This document shows positions 17,139-24,895 of a DNA stretch of 34,321 nucleotides, in pieces (position 1 is the stretch's first letter; every line of letters starts with the position of its first letter). The stretch covers positions 1-34,321 of the forward strand of contig JAQGIK010000149.1 in NCBI GenBank assembly GCA_028291265.1. The letters are read 5' to 3'. The notes below the pieces were generated by a model. That model was given only the letters and a program-made list of their open reading frames with translations. It ran no database searches and was not told the origin of the DNA. This DNA comes from Caulobacter sp. (GTDB lineage Bacteria; Pseudomonadota; Alphaproteobacteria; Caulobacterales; Caulobacteraceae). A program made the translations under genes and the position numbers.

Positions 17139-18116
17139 ATGAAAACCCGCATCACCGAACTCTTCGGCATCCAGCATCCGATCATCCAGGGCGGCATGCA
17201 CTTCGTCGGTTTCGCCGAGATGGCGGCGGCGGTGTCCAACGCCGGGGGGCTCGGCATCATCACCGGCCTGACCCAGCGCACGCCCGAGGACCTGGCCAAG
17301 GAAATCGCCAGGTGCAAGGAGATGACCGACAAGCCGTTCGGGGTGAACCTGACCTTCCTGCCGAGCGTCAACCAGCCCGACTACCCGGGCTATGTGAAGG
17401 CCATCCTCGACGCCGGCATCAAGGCCGTCGAGACGGCCGGCAACAACCCGGCCAAGTGGCTGCCGCCGCTGCAGGAGGCCGGCGTCAAGGTGATCCACAA
17501 ATGCACCTCGGTCCGCCACAGCCTCAAGGCCGAGGCCATCGGCTGTGACGCGGTCAGCGTCGACGGTTTCGAGTGCGGCGGACACCCGGGCGAAGACGAC
17601 GTCCCCAACATGATCCTGCTGCCCCGCGCGGCCGAGGAGCTGAAGATTCCCTTCGTCGCCTCCGGCGGCATGGCCGACGCCCGCTCGCTGGTCGCCGCCC
17701 TGGCCATGGGCGCCGAGGGCATGAACATGGGCACCCGCTTCATCGCCACCAAGGAAGCGCCGGTCCATGAGAACGTCAAGCTGGCCATCGTCGCCGCCAG
17801 CGAGCTCGACACCCGCCTGGTCATGCGCCCCCTGCGCAACACCGAACGAGTGCTGACCAACGCCGCGGTCGAGCGGCTGCTGCAGAAGGAAAAAGAGCTC
17901 GGTCCGAACATCAAGTTCGAGGATATTTTCGCCGAAGTTGCAGGTGTTTATCCGAAAATCATGATCGATGGCGAAATGGAAGCCGGCGCCTGGTCCTGCG
18001 GCATGGTCGCCGGCCTGATCCACGACATCCCGACCTGCAAGGAACTGATCGACCGCATCATGAGCGAAGCCGAGCAGATTATACGCGGTCGTTTGGAAGG
18101 CTTCCTGGCGGCTTAG
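17139..18116 (+). CDS. Nitronate monooxygenase-family flavin oxidoreductase
   Basis: This 325-residue FMN protein belongs to the 2-nitropropane dioxygenase/nitronate monooxygenase family (TIM barrel, related to FabK). Visible motifs are HPIIQGGMHFV at the start, SNAGGLGIITGLT, the GGHPGEDD loop (147-154) with the family histidine, PFVASGGMADARS and the phosphate-binding GAEGMNMGTRF (191-201). Members oxidise alkyl nitronates or act as NAD(P)H-dependent oxidoreductases; the exact substrate cannot be read from sequence. The start follows a GGGACGAG ribosome-binding site. It runs behind the GNAT gene with a nine-base gap and converges on the type II secretion operon. Confidence 0.9.
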   Translation: MKTRITELFGIQHPIIQGGMHFVGFAEMAAAVSNAGGLGIITGLTQRTPEDLAKEIARCKEMTDKPFGVNLTFLPSVNQPDYPGYVKAILDAGIKAVETAGNNPAKWLPPLQEAGVKVIHKCTSVRHSLKAEAIGCDAVSVDGFECGGHPGEDDVPNMILLPRAAEELKIPFVASGGMADARSLVAALAMGAEGMNMGTRFIATKEAPVHENVKLAIVAASELDTRLVMRPLRNTERVLTNAAVERLLQKEKELGPNIKFEDIFAEVAGVYPKIMIDGEMEAGAWSCGMVAGLIHDIPTCKELIDRIMSEAEQIIRGRLEGFLAA

Positions 18117-18131
18117 CCTTCACGCGCGTTT

Positions 18132-18156
18132 CTCCCTCCCATAAAGGGGAGGAGGG
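18132..18156. terminator. Possible bidirectional terminator hairpin
   Basis: CTCCCTCCC (18132-18140) can pair with GGGGAGGAG a few bases later, with one mismatch and one G-T pair, around a short AT loop. It sits in the 44-bp gap between the convergent flavin oxidoreductase gene and the end of the type II secretion operon. No proper T tract follows on either strand, so confidence is low. Confidence 0.35.
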
Positions 18157-18160
18157 CGCT

Positions 18161-18631
18161 CTACCCCGCCTGACAGGCGATCATCCCCGCCGCCGGGACC
18201 ACGGTCTCCCAGCCTGCGGCGTCCTTCAACTCCACCGAGCCGTCGCGGGCCACGACGCCGCCGATCAGGCCGTTGGGCGTTTCGCCGCGGAAGCGGACGG
18301 TGAGGGTCAGGCCTTCGCCGGTGAAGGTCTGCTCCTCGTAGAGGCCCATAACCTGTTCGCCGTCCCAGGCGGTCAGCGGCAGGTCGAGGGTCTTGCCCTT
18401 CATCACCACGCGGGCCGAGGCCGGGTTCTGGGTGGCCATCAGGATGCGCCGGGCCGGGCTGGTGTTGGCCCACAGGAACAGCGCGCACTGGCCGGGGGCC
18501 AGCTTCTGCTGCGCCAATTCGCCGAACGGCACGCCGCCGTCGTTGGGGGCGGGGGCGTTCTGGGTCTTCGGCGCGGCGAGAGCGGCCGTCGCGGTCAGCA
18601 CCACCGCGGCAAATGTCAGCAGGCGGATCAT
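18161..18631 (-). CDS. Exported protein of unknown function ending the T2SS operon
   Basis: This 156-residue protein has a clear Sec signal peptide (MIRLLTFAAVVLTATAALAA, cleavage after about residue 20) and a soluble beta-rich body. It contains LAPGQCALFLWANTSPARRILM, then ARVVMKGKTLDLPL and a closing GMIACQAG; C49 and C153 could form a disulfide in the periplasm. No known domain was recognised. Its ATG overlaps the gspN TGA as ATGA, so it is part of the secretion operon and may be a periplasmic accessory or a co-expressed secreted substrate. The open frame continues upstream through gspN in a different reading frame, but the ATG before the signal peptide is the sensible start. Confidence 0.82.
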   Translation of the reverse strand: MIRLLTFAAVVLTATAALAAPKTQNAPAPNDGGVPFGELAQQKLAPGQCALFLWANTSPARRILMATQNPASARVVMKGKTLDLPLTAWDGEQVMGLYEEQTFTGEGLTLTVRFRGETPNGLIGGVVARDGSVELKDAAGWETVVPAAGMIACQAG

Positions 18632-19332
18632 GGACGTCCCTCGGAGGCGCGGCGCCAACGGTCGCCGTCCTGGGTGAAGCCGGCGGCGGCCAGAGCCTGC
18701 CCTAATGCGGGGTCGGTGGGAATGAGGATCAACTCCGAGCGCCAGCCGCCGTCGCCGGCCAGGCTGATCCGCGCCTCGATCCGCAGGCCCTGGGCCTCGC
18801 CGGCCATCGGCAGCACCCAGCGCCCGGCGCTGCACACCGGCGCGCCGGTCAGGGTGACGGGCTGGGGAAGCGGCCCTGTCCCGCCGATCTGCGCCGTGGC
18901 CTTGCCGGTCGCCTGACGACACTGGCCGCGCTGAAATACCGCCGCGACATTCTCGAGCTTGAGCGCGCCGGCAACCGGTCCCGCAAAACCCAGCCGGTCC
19001 AGGGCCAGCAGGCCGGTGACCTGGTCGGCCCCGGTGCGCGAGCCGGCCGCCAGCAATCGCCCCGTGCCGGTGAAGGCGCCGCCGCGAGCCTCGGCCTCGA
19101 GCCGCACCGCGCCGGTCAGCAGCGGCAGGATCTGGGTGCGCGTCTTCACCGTCCCCAGCGGCAGGCCCGCCAGCCGCGCCTCTGTGAGGCGGCCGCTCCA
19201 CAGCCCGCCCTCGGCCTTTTCGGCGGTCAGTCGGCCCTTGGCGGCCCCCAGGGCCAGCGACAGCGGCGCGCCGACGACCAGGGCGAGGACAAAGACGACG
19301 ACGAACAGGATCAGGAGCTGCGGCGGCCTCAT
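18628..19332 (-). CDS. gspN: Type II secretion system protein N
   Basis: This 234-residue protein has an N-terminal membrane anchor (residues about 5-25, LLILFVVVFVLALVVGAPLS) and a periplasmic domain with the GspN pattern: LTAEKAEGGLWSGRLTEARLAGLPLG and LDRLGFAGPVAGALKLENVAAVF. GspN is an accessory envelope component found in a subset of type II systems; its exact role is unclear. Both ends show ATGA overlaps, with gspM upstream and the 156-residue exported protein gene downstream. The length is near the family norm. Position after gspM supports the call more than any single motif. Confidence 0.85.
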   Translation of the reverse strand: MRPPQLLILFVVVFVLALVVGAPLSLALGAAKGRLTAEKAEGGLWSGRLTEARLAGLPLGTVKTRTQILPLLTGAVRLEAEARGGAFTGTGRLLAAGSRTGADQVTGLLALDRLGFAGPVAGALKLENVAAVFQRGQCRQATGKATAQIGGTGPLPQPVTLTGAPVCSAGRWVLPMAGEAQGLRIEARISLAGDGGWRSELILIPTDPALGQALAAAGFTQDGDRWRRASEGRP

Positions 19333-19796
19333 GGCGCGGGCCGCTCCAGGGTGATCTGCGCTTCCAGCAGGCCGCCGTCGGTGCGCGAGGCGGTCATTTC
19401 GCTGACCGCCACCCCCTGGGCGCGGGCCAGGCTGGTCAGCCAGGTCATCATCAGGCCCGGATCGGCGCCCGTCAGCCACACGGTCAGCCGGCCGTCGGTC
19501 TCCTCGCGGCGACGGTCGACGGTCAGGCCGGCGGCGGCGGCCGACGCCTCGACCACCGTCTGCAGCGGCTGGCCGGTGGTGACCGGCAACCCGCCGGTCC
19601 TGGCCGCGGCGTCCAGCTGGGCGAACCGGTCGGCGGCCTTGCTCAGGCGGGTCTCGGAGCCCTTCACCGCGCCGTTCAGCGGCTGCAGGACGGCGAACCA
19701 GCCGACGACCAGCAGGATGGCCAGGCCCATCACCGCCAGCATGACCTGTTCGCGGCGGGAGCGGGCCTCCCAGGCGGAGCGCAGGGAACCGATCAT
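19329..19796 (-). CDS. gspM: Type II secretion system protein M
   Basis: This 155-residue inner-membrane protein has a short cytoplasmic start (SLRSAWEARSRREQ), one transmembrane helix (about 18-37, VMLAVMGLAILLVVGWFAVL) and a periplasmic ferredoxin-like domain, the layout of GspM. GspM binds GspL and helps hold the assembly platform. It overlaps gspL and gspN by four bases each (ATGA). The sequence family is divergent, so identification rests on topology, size and operon order together. Confidence 0.88.
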   Translation of the reverse strand: MIGSLRSAWEARSRREQVMLAVMGLAILLVVGWFAVLQPLNGAVKGSETRLSKAADRFAQLDAAARTGGLPVTTGQPLQTVVEASAAAAGLTVDRRREETDGRLTVWLTGADPGLMMTWLTSLARAQGVAVSEMTASRTDGGLLEAQITLERPAP

Positions 19797-20881
19797 CGAG
19801 CGCTCCGGACGATCAGATCGGTGCTGATGCGGCCGCCCTCGGTGACCGTGGAGTCCTCGACCATGTCGAGGCCGGCCTGGGCGGCGACGGCCTTCAGGGT
19901 ATCGAGGTCGGAATAGTTGGCGTAGGCGACGCTGATGCGCAGGGCCGCGTCCTCGCCATAGACCAGGGTCTCCATGCGCACCGGTCCGCTGGCCTGCACC
20001 ACCTGGAAGGTAGCGGCGGACAGGTCGAGGAACCGGTCGGCGGCGCGGCGAGCCTCCAGCCGGGCCAGGGCCTGGCCGGCGGGATCGCTCGTCCCGCGCA
20101 GGGAGGGAGCCATGGCCACCGCCCGGCGATCGGCGCGACCCTCCAGGCTGAAGGCCGCGCCGCTGTTGCGGGCGATCTGGGCGCCGGCGATCAGCAGCGG
20201 CGAGATCAGCACCAGCGCCGCCAGGACGGCGGCCCGCTTCCAGCCGCCGGTCTCGGACCGCTCGCCGCCGGGCGCGAAGGCGCCCTGCAACAGGTTGAGG
20301 ACCGGCGCCTCGGCGCCCCGGGCCAGCAGGGCGGCGGCGTCCAGCGGATTGGCGGCGGCCGGTGTCCGGTCGCCGAGCACGGCCGCCAGCAGTTCCGGCT
20401 CGCCGGACAGCGCCAGGTCCGGTCCTCGCACCGCCAGCAGGGGTCCAAAACGCACCCCGACCAGGCCCTCGTCGGCGGGCGGCAGAATCAGGTGGTCGGG
20501 GGTGACGACATCGGCCTCCACGCCGAGCGCCGCGGCCCGGTCCAGCCAGCCCTGCAGGCGCGGGGCGTCGACCACGGCGGTGAGGCGCGGGCCCTCGCCG
20601 CGCGGACCGACGGCGATGTGCTGCCGCTCGGGGGCGGCGGCCAGCGCCGCTTCGAGCATGAAGCCTGCGGCCGAGCGGGCCTGGGCGTCGCTGGCGGCCG
20701 GCAGGTCCAGCCAGCGGGCGGCGACCTCGGCTCCCGGCACGACCAGGATGGTGCGGGCCGGCGTCCAGTCGGCGGCTTCGCCGGGGCGCATGGCCTCGTG
20801 GCGCAGCACCTCGCCGCCTGACGCCTCCAGCACTTCCGGCGGACGTTCGGGATCGGCGAACAGGAGGACCAGGCGGTTCAT
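19793..20881 (-). CDS. gspL: Type II secretion system protein L
   Basis: This 362-residue protein has an actin-like cytoplasmic domain (about 1-225), one transmembrane helix (about 238-257, AAVLALVLISPLLIAGAQIA-like) and a C-terminal periplasmic domain with LAYANYSDLDTLKAVAAQAGL-like ferredoxin fold features (actual start VAYANYSDL). GspL links the GspE ATPase to the inner-membrane platform. The segment LPAASDAQARSAAGFMLEAAL matches the region after the first GspL subdomain. The ATG overlaps the gspK TGA. Length is slightly below the 380-400 typical of enterobacteria. Confidence 0.88.
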   Translation of the reverse strand: MNRLVLLFADPERPPEVLEASGGEVLRHEAMRPGEAADWTPARTILVVPGAEVAARWLDLPAASDAQARSAAGFMLEAALAAAPERQHIAVGPRGEGPRLTAVVDAPRLQGWLDRAAALGVEADVVTPDHLILPPADEGLVGVRFGPLLAVRGPDLALSGEPELLAAVLGDRTPAAANPLDAAALLARGAEAPVLNLLQGAFAPGGERSETGGWKRAAVLAALVLISPLLIAGAQIARNSGAAFSLEGRADRRAVAMAPSLRGTSDPAGQALARLEARRAADRFLDLSAATFQVVQASGPVRMETLVYGEDAALRISVAYANYSDLDTLKAVAAQAGLDMVEDSTVTEGGRISTDLIVRSAR

Positions 20882-21861
20882 TCGTCGTGCGTCCAGCGGC
20901 GGGCGACCAGGCGGACGCCGCCGGGCGATGGGGCTTCGAAAAGCGAGCTCAGAGTGACATCCCCGCCGGCGAAGGTCACCTCGGCGTCGAGGGCGAAATA
21001 ACGCGATCTGAGATCGACCTGGCTGCGCACCCCGGCGTCGGCCGGCAACTGGGCGAAGGCCGGATGGGCCCAGAAGGCGGAAAGGTCGGTGAAGCCGCCG
21101 GCCGGGCGCTGGGCCAGCACACTGCGGGCCGCGCTTATCGAGACGCCGCCCTCGGTCAGGGCGGTCAGCACCACGGCCCGCTCGACGCCCAGGGTATTGA
21201 TGTTGACCGGCGACAGGTCGGTGGTCGGCAGGGCGCAGACATAGGGCCGGATAGCGGCGTAGACGGCCGGGTCAAAGCCCCGCACGGCCCGCAGTTCGCT
21301 GACCTCGGCCAAGGGAACCGACGCGGTGCGATAGGGGGCAGGCCCACGCAGATAGGCTTCATCCTCCGTGCCCGGCGGGCCGAGGTTGTCGCTGTCCATC
21401 CATTCGGCCAGGGCGTTCGACAGCGCTTCCGGCTGCGGCTGGTTCAAGGCGGTCAGCAGGGCGGTGAACTGGCGCACGCCCTGCTCGCGCCGCACGAAGG
21501 GCTGCGCCCCGCCGGCCAGCACCAGGCTGTTGAGGTTGAAGCAGGCGGTGGCGTCGCTGACCCTGGCCAGGATCCGGCCGTTCTCGATCGGGAAGGCGAT
21601 GGGGCGACCATTCCAGTCGCCCTCCAGGGAGGTGCGGGTGGCGTCGCGCTCCAGCAGGCGGCCGATGCGGGCCCGGGCCAGTTCCTCGGCCCCGAGCGCG
21701 AAATACTGCCCCTGCGTCGCCGTGGCGGCGTTGAAGGTCCGGCGCAGGCCAAAGCGGATGTCGTCCAGCATCCCGACGGCGATGGCCGACATCACCGCCA
21801 CCATCAACAGGACGGTCAGCAGGGCGACGCCCCGCTCATGCGGCTTGCCGGGATACCTCAT
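20878..21861 (-). CDS. gspK: Type II secretion minor pseudopilin K
   Basis: This 327-residue protein has a prepilin leader (MRYPGKPHERG) followed by VALLTVLLMVAVMSAIAVGML. It lacks the glutamate at position +5 found in other pseudopilins (T here), which is a known feature of GspK, and has the large alpha domain inserted in the pilin fold, giving the typical size. GspK caps the pseudopilus tip with I and J. Residues with ALAEWMDSDN and VNINTLG are characteristic of the family. The start is the ATG before RYPGKPH; 36 more in-frame codons upstream lie within gspJ and are discounted. ATGA overlaps join it to gspJ and gspL. Confidence 0.93.
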   Translation of the reverse strand: MRYPGKPHERGVALLTVLLMVAVMSAIAVGMLDDIRFGLRRTFNAATATQGQYFALGAEELARARIGRLLERDATRTSLEGDWNGRPIAFPIENGRILARVSDATACFNLNSLVLAGGAQPFVRREQGVRQFTALLTALNQPQPEALSNALAEWMDSDNLGPPGTEDEAYLRGPAPYRTASVPLAEVSELRAVRGFDPAVYAAIRPYVCALPTTDLSPVNINTLGVERAVVLTALTEGGVSISAARSVLAQRPAGGFTDLSAFWAHPAFAQLPADAGVRSQVDLRSRYFALDAEVTFAGGDVTLSSLFEAPSPGGVRLVARRWTHDE

Positions 21862-22457
21862 CGCTCGTCCCCGGCGGTCAGGAACAGCTGGGTGACCGGG
21901 CCGATGCCCCGGACCGTCAGATCGAGCCGCACGGCCCGCGGCAGCTCGATGCCCGACTGTCCCTTCCACGACCCCTGCCAGGCCCCCTGATGCAGGAAGG
22001 CGACCTGGCCGGCCTCCACCCCGTCGAGCAGCACCTGCGGCGGCCCCAGCGCCGTGCCGTCGAGGGCGGCCCGTACCCGGCGTTCGATCCGGCCGCCGGA
22101 CAGGCGGTATTCGACATACTGCAGGGAGGGCCGGGCGGCCTTGTCGGGGTTTTCCCAGCCCCGCCGAACCACGACGAACAGCCGCTCCTTGTTGTCGCCC
22201 CAGGCATCCCCGCCGACGAAGGCGATACCGGCCGGCGTTCCGTTCGTATCCCGGGTATGGCGCGGCGCGGCCTGGGCCAGATCGGCCCGCAGGGTGGCCC
22301 GCAGCCGCTGGAAGTCGGCAAACCGCTCGACCCGGCTCTTCACCGCCGACTGGCTGGTCAGGGTCGACCCCATCACCGCCGCCCCCGCCGCCGCCAGCAG
22401 CCCGAAGACGAACAGCGCCACCAGCATTTCCACCAGGGTGAATCCGCCGCGCCTCAT
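21858..22457 (-). CDS. gspJ: Type II secretion minor pseudopilin J
   Basis: This 199-residue pseudopilin has a very short leader (MRRGG) cut before FTLVEMLVALFVFGLLAAAG, with the standard E at +5. The body contains LRADLAQAAPRHTRDT and the VEYRLSGGRIERRV strand, consistent with GspJ. It forms the tip complex with GspI and GspK. ATGA overlaps join it to gspI and gspK. Confidence 0.93.
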   Translation of the reverse strand: MRRGGFTLVEMLVALFVFGLLAAAGAAVMGSTLTSQSAVKSRVERFADFQRLRATLRADLAQAAPRHTRDTNGTPAGIAFVGGDAWGDNKERLFVVVRRGWENPDKAARPSLQYVEYRLSGGRIERRVRAALDGTALGPPQVLLDGVEAGQVAFLHQGAWQGSWKGQSGIELPRAVRLDLTVRGIGPVTQLFLTAGDER

Positions 22458-22816
22458 CGCAGGCTCCGGAACAGGGTCAGCACGCCCGCCGGCCTCGGCG
22501 AGGCCGGATCGAGCACGACGATGTCGATCCGCAGGATGTCCGGATCGGCGGTCGGGGTCACCGTGCGGCTCCAGCGCCAGGTCCGCAGTCCGGCCTGCTC
22601 GGCGCCGCCCGTCACCCCGATGGCCGGCGGCCGCGCGCCGGTCATCACCTCGACGGCGCGGTTCTCGGCGACCACCGCCGCCAGGGCCTTGGTCTCGATC
22701 CGCCCCGCCGCCCGGGTGTTCTCGCCCGACAGGTTGATCAGCGCCATGGCGGCCAGGCTGAATACCGTCAGCGCCACCAACACCTCCACCAACGTGAACC
22801 CGCCTCTACCCCGCAT
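22454..22816 (-). CDS. gspI: Type II secretion minor pseudopilin I
   Basis: This 120-residue pseudopilin has leader MRGRGG cut before FTLVEVLVALTVFSLAAMALI and an E at +5. The following AAVVAENRAVEVM segment and RTWRWSRTV match GspI, the smallest tip pseudopilin. Its 5' end overlaps gspH by 11 bases and its 3' end overlaps gspJ by four. Confidence 0.93.
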   Translation of the reverse strand: MRGRGGFTLVEVLVALTVFSLAAMALINLSGENTRAAGRIETKALAAVVAENRAVEVMTGARPPAIGVTGGAEQAGLRTWRWSRTVTPTADPDILRIDIVVLDPASPRPAGVLTLFRSLR

Positions 22817-23273
22817 CGACCCTCACATTGCCGGCCTGATCGACCAGCACCTCGACGCTCTTGCCGCTGCGACGAAGGGTGAAGTGAGCCGGATTGGCGA
22901 CCCCGGTCGGATCGAAGGTCACCCGCCGGACCTCCTTCTCGGCGGTCACGGCCGTGCCGGGCAGCCAGGCCTCGCTCTCGAACGGCCCGTCGTCGAGCGC
23001 CTGCCAGCCGCCGGCCTTACGCACCCGGAAGCCGTAGCCCTCGTCGGTCGTCGCCACCTCCACCGGCCGGTTCACCAGAACGGCCTCCTCCTGCGCCCGC
23101 TTCAGCCGGGCGGCGAAACGCTCGCCCTCGGCGGCCACGGTCATGGCGCCGTCGGGAATGGCCACGACCACCACGGCCGCCATCAGCCCCAGCACGGCCA
23201 GCACCACCATCAGCTCGACGAGGGTGAAGCCCGGCCGGCGCCGGCTATTTCCAGTTGCCGATGTCCGCGTCAT
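22806..23273 (-). CDS. gspH: Type II secretion minor pseudopilin H
   Basis: This 155-residue pseudopilin has a leader MTRTSATGNSRRRPG cut before FTLVELMVVLAVLGLMAAVV, with E at +5, then the GspH body (ERFAARLKRAQEEAVLVNRPV, FDPTGVANPAHFTL). GspH joins the tip complex to the GspG shaft. Two starts are possible; the ATG at 23273 gives a normal leader, while the one at 23306 would extend the leader to 26 residues. The chosen start overlaps the gspG 3' end by 29 bases. Which start is used is uncertain. Confidence 0.9.
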   Translation of the reverse strand: MTRTSATGNSRRRPGFTLVELMVVLAVLGLMAAVVVVAIPDGAMTVAAEGERFAARLKRAQEEAVLVNRPVEVATTDEGYGFRVRKAGGWQALDDGPFESEAWLPGTAVTAEKEVRRVTFDPTGVANPAHFTLRRSGKSVEVLVDQAGNVRVDAG

Positions 23274-23688
23274 CGCCTTCGCCGTCCTCCTGGCCGTCGG
23301 CGCCATAGCTGTAGATGTCGAACGGGCCGTGCTTGCCCGGGTAGCGGTACTGATAGGGGTGGCCCCAGGGATCGTCCGGCAGCCGCTTGATGTAGCCGCC
23401 CTCGCGGTAGCGGCTGGCGGCCACGCCGGCCGGCGGGGCGGTCAGGGCCTGCAGCCCGGCCTCGCCGCGGGGGAAGGCGAAGGTGTCGAGGCGGTAGCTC
23501 TCCACCGCCTGCTCGAGGGTGGCGACGTCGGCGCGGGCCTTTTCCTTCATAGCGCGACCCTGGGCCGGCAGCACATTGATGATCACCACCGTGGCCAGCA
23601 GGCCGAGGATGACGACCACCACCATCATCTCGATGAGGGTGAAGCCTGGGCGGCGCGAGCGAGGTATTTCAACGTCTTGCGACATCAT
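23245..23688 (-). CDS. gspG: Type II secretion major pseudopilin G
   Basis: This 147-residue protein is the shaft subunit of the pseudopilus. A leader of about 14 residues (MMSQDVEIPRSRRPG) is cut before FTLIEMMVVVVILGLLATVV, with E at +5. The C-terminus DPWGHPYQYRYPGKHGPFD, then IYSYGADG and DDADIGNW, is the hallmark calcium-binding end of GspG. The tandem ATGs (23688, 23685) both give acceptable starts; the gene lies within two bases of the gspF stop. Confidence 0.96.
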   Translation of the reverse strand: MMSQDVEIPRSRRPGFTLIEMMVVVVILGLLATVVIINVLPAQGRAMKEKARADVATLEQAVESYRLDTFAFPRGEAGLQALTAPPAGVAASRYREGGYIKRLPDDPWGHPYQYRYPGKHGPFDIYSYGADGQEDGEGDDADIGNWK

Positions 23689-23689
23689 T

Positions 23690-24895
23690 CTAACCAATGG
23701 CCAGGGTGTTGATCTGCAGGATGGGCAGCAGGATGGAGAGGACGATGGCGGCGACCACCACCCCCATGACAATGATGATCGCCGGCTCCAGCAGGCTCAA
23801 GGCGGCGCTGGTGAAGGTGTTGAACTCGCGTTCCAGATAGTCGGCGGCGCGCGACAGCATCATCTCCAGTTTGCCGGAGGCCTCGCCGCTGGCGGCCATG
23901 TAGAGCAGCACCGGCGGGAAGACCCCGGCCTTGCGCAGGGCCGCCGACAGGCCGCCGCCTTCGCGGATCGAGACGGTCATGTCCTCGGTGGCGCGGCGCA
24001 ACACGCTGTTGCCGACCGTACGGGCGGTCAGGGTCAGGCCCTCGAGGATCGGCAGGCCGCTGGCCAGCATGGTCGACAGGGTCCGGGCCAGACGGGCGGC
24101 GTTGGCTTCGCGCAGCAGGCGGCCGAGGATGGGCAGGCGGAGGAGGGCGCCGTCGACGGCGAGGCGGAAACCGGGATTGCGCAGTCCCTGGCCGACGGCG
24201 AGACCCCCGACGACAAGCAGGATCAGGCCGAGCCAGCCGACGTCGCGCAGGGCGGTCGAAACACCGATGATGATGCGGGTCAGCAGCGGCAGGGTCTGGC
24301 CCATGCTGTCGAACTGATCGACGACCTTGGGAATGACGAAGGTCAGCAGGGCGATGACCACGGCGATGGCCGTGGCGGTCAGGGCCAGGGGGTAGACCAG
24401 GGCGGTCACGAGTCTGGCGCGGACGGCCTGTTCCTGTTCGAGGAGGTCGGCCAGACGGTCGAGAATGGCGGGCAGGGAGCCGGAGGCCTCGCCGGCGGCG
24501 ACCATGGCCCGGTAGAGCGGCGGGAAGCTGGCCGGGCGGCGGCCCATGGCCTCGGACAGGCGAAAGCCCTCGGTGATGCCGGCGTGGACCTCGCCGAGGA
24601 TGGCGCGGACCTGTCGCTGCTCGCTGTTCTGGGCGATGGCCCGCAGGGCCTCTTCCAGCGGGCTGACCGAGGCCAGGGTCGAGAGCTGGCGGGTGATCAG
24701 CGACAGGTCCCGGGGCGACAGCCGCTCGCGGAACAGGCCGAGAGCCGGGCCGCCGTCGTTGGCGGCCGTCAGGCGGACGGGGGCCAGCCGGCGCTTCTGC
24801 AGGATGGCCCGGGCGGCCCCCTCGTCGGCGGCGCTGACCACGCCATTGCGGGGCGTCCCCTGCGCGTCGAGGGCCAGATACTCAAACGCCGCCAT
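23690..24895 (-). CDS. gspF: Type II secretion inner-membrane platform protein F
   Basis: This 401-residue polytopic protein has the two repeated GspF/PilC cytoplasmic domains, each with the LSTLASVSPLEEALRAI or LSTMLASGLPILEGLTLTA type segment, and three transmembrane helices. The last one (VMGVVVAAIVLSILLPILQI) is at the C-terminus. It is the core platform that contacts GspE and GspL. Opening residues AAFEYLALDAQGTPRNGVVSA are typical. It overlaps gspE by 14 bases. Confidence 0.96.
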   Translation of the reverse strand: MAAFEYLALDAQGTPRNGVVSAADEGAARAILQKRRLAPVRLTAANDGGPALGLFRERLSPRDLSLITRQLSTLASVSPLEEALRAIAQNSEQRQVRAILGEVHAGITEGFRLSEAMGRRPASFPPLYRAMVAAGEASGSLPAILDRLADLLEQEQAVRARLVTALVYPLALTATAIAVVIALLTFVIPKVVDQFDSMGQTLPLLTRIIIGVSTALRDVGWLGLILLVVGGLAVGQGLRNPGFRLAVDGALLRLPILGRLLREANAARLARTLSTMLASGLPILEGLTLTARTVGNSVLRRATEDMTVSIREGGGLSAALRKAGVFPPVLLYMAASGEASGKLEMMLSRAADYLEREFNTFTSAALSLLEPAIIIVMGVVVAAIVLSILLPILQINTLAIG

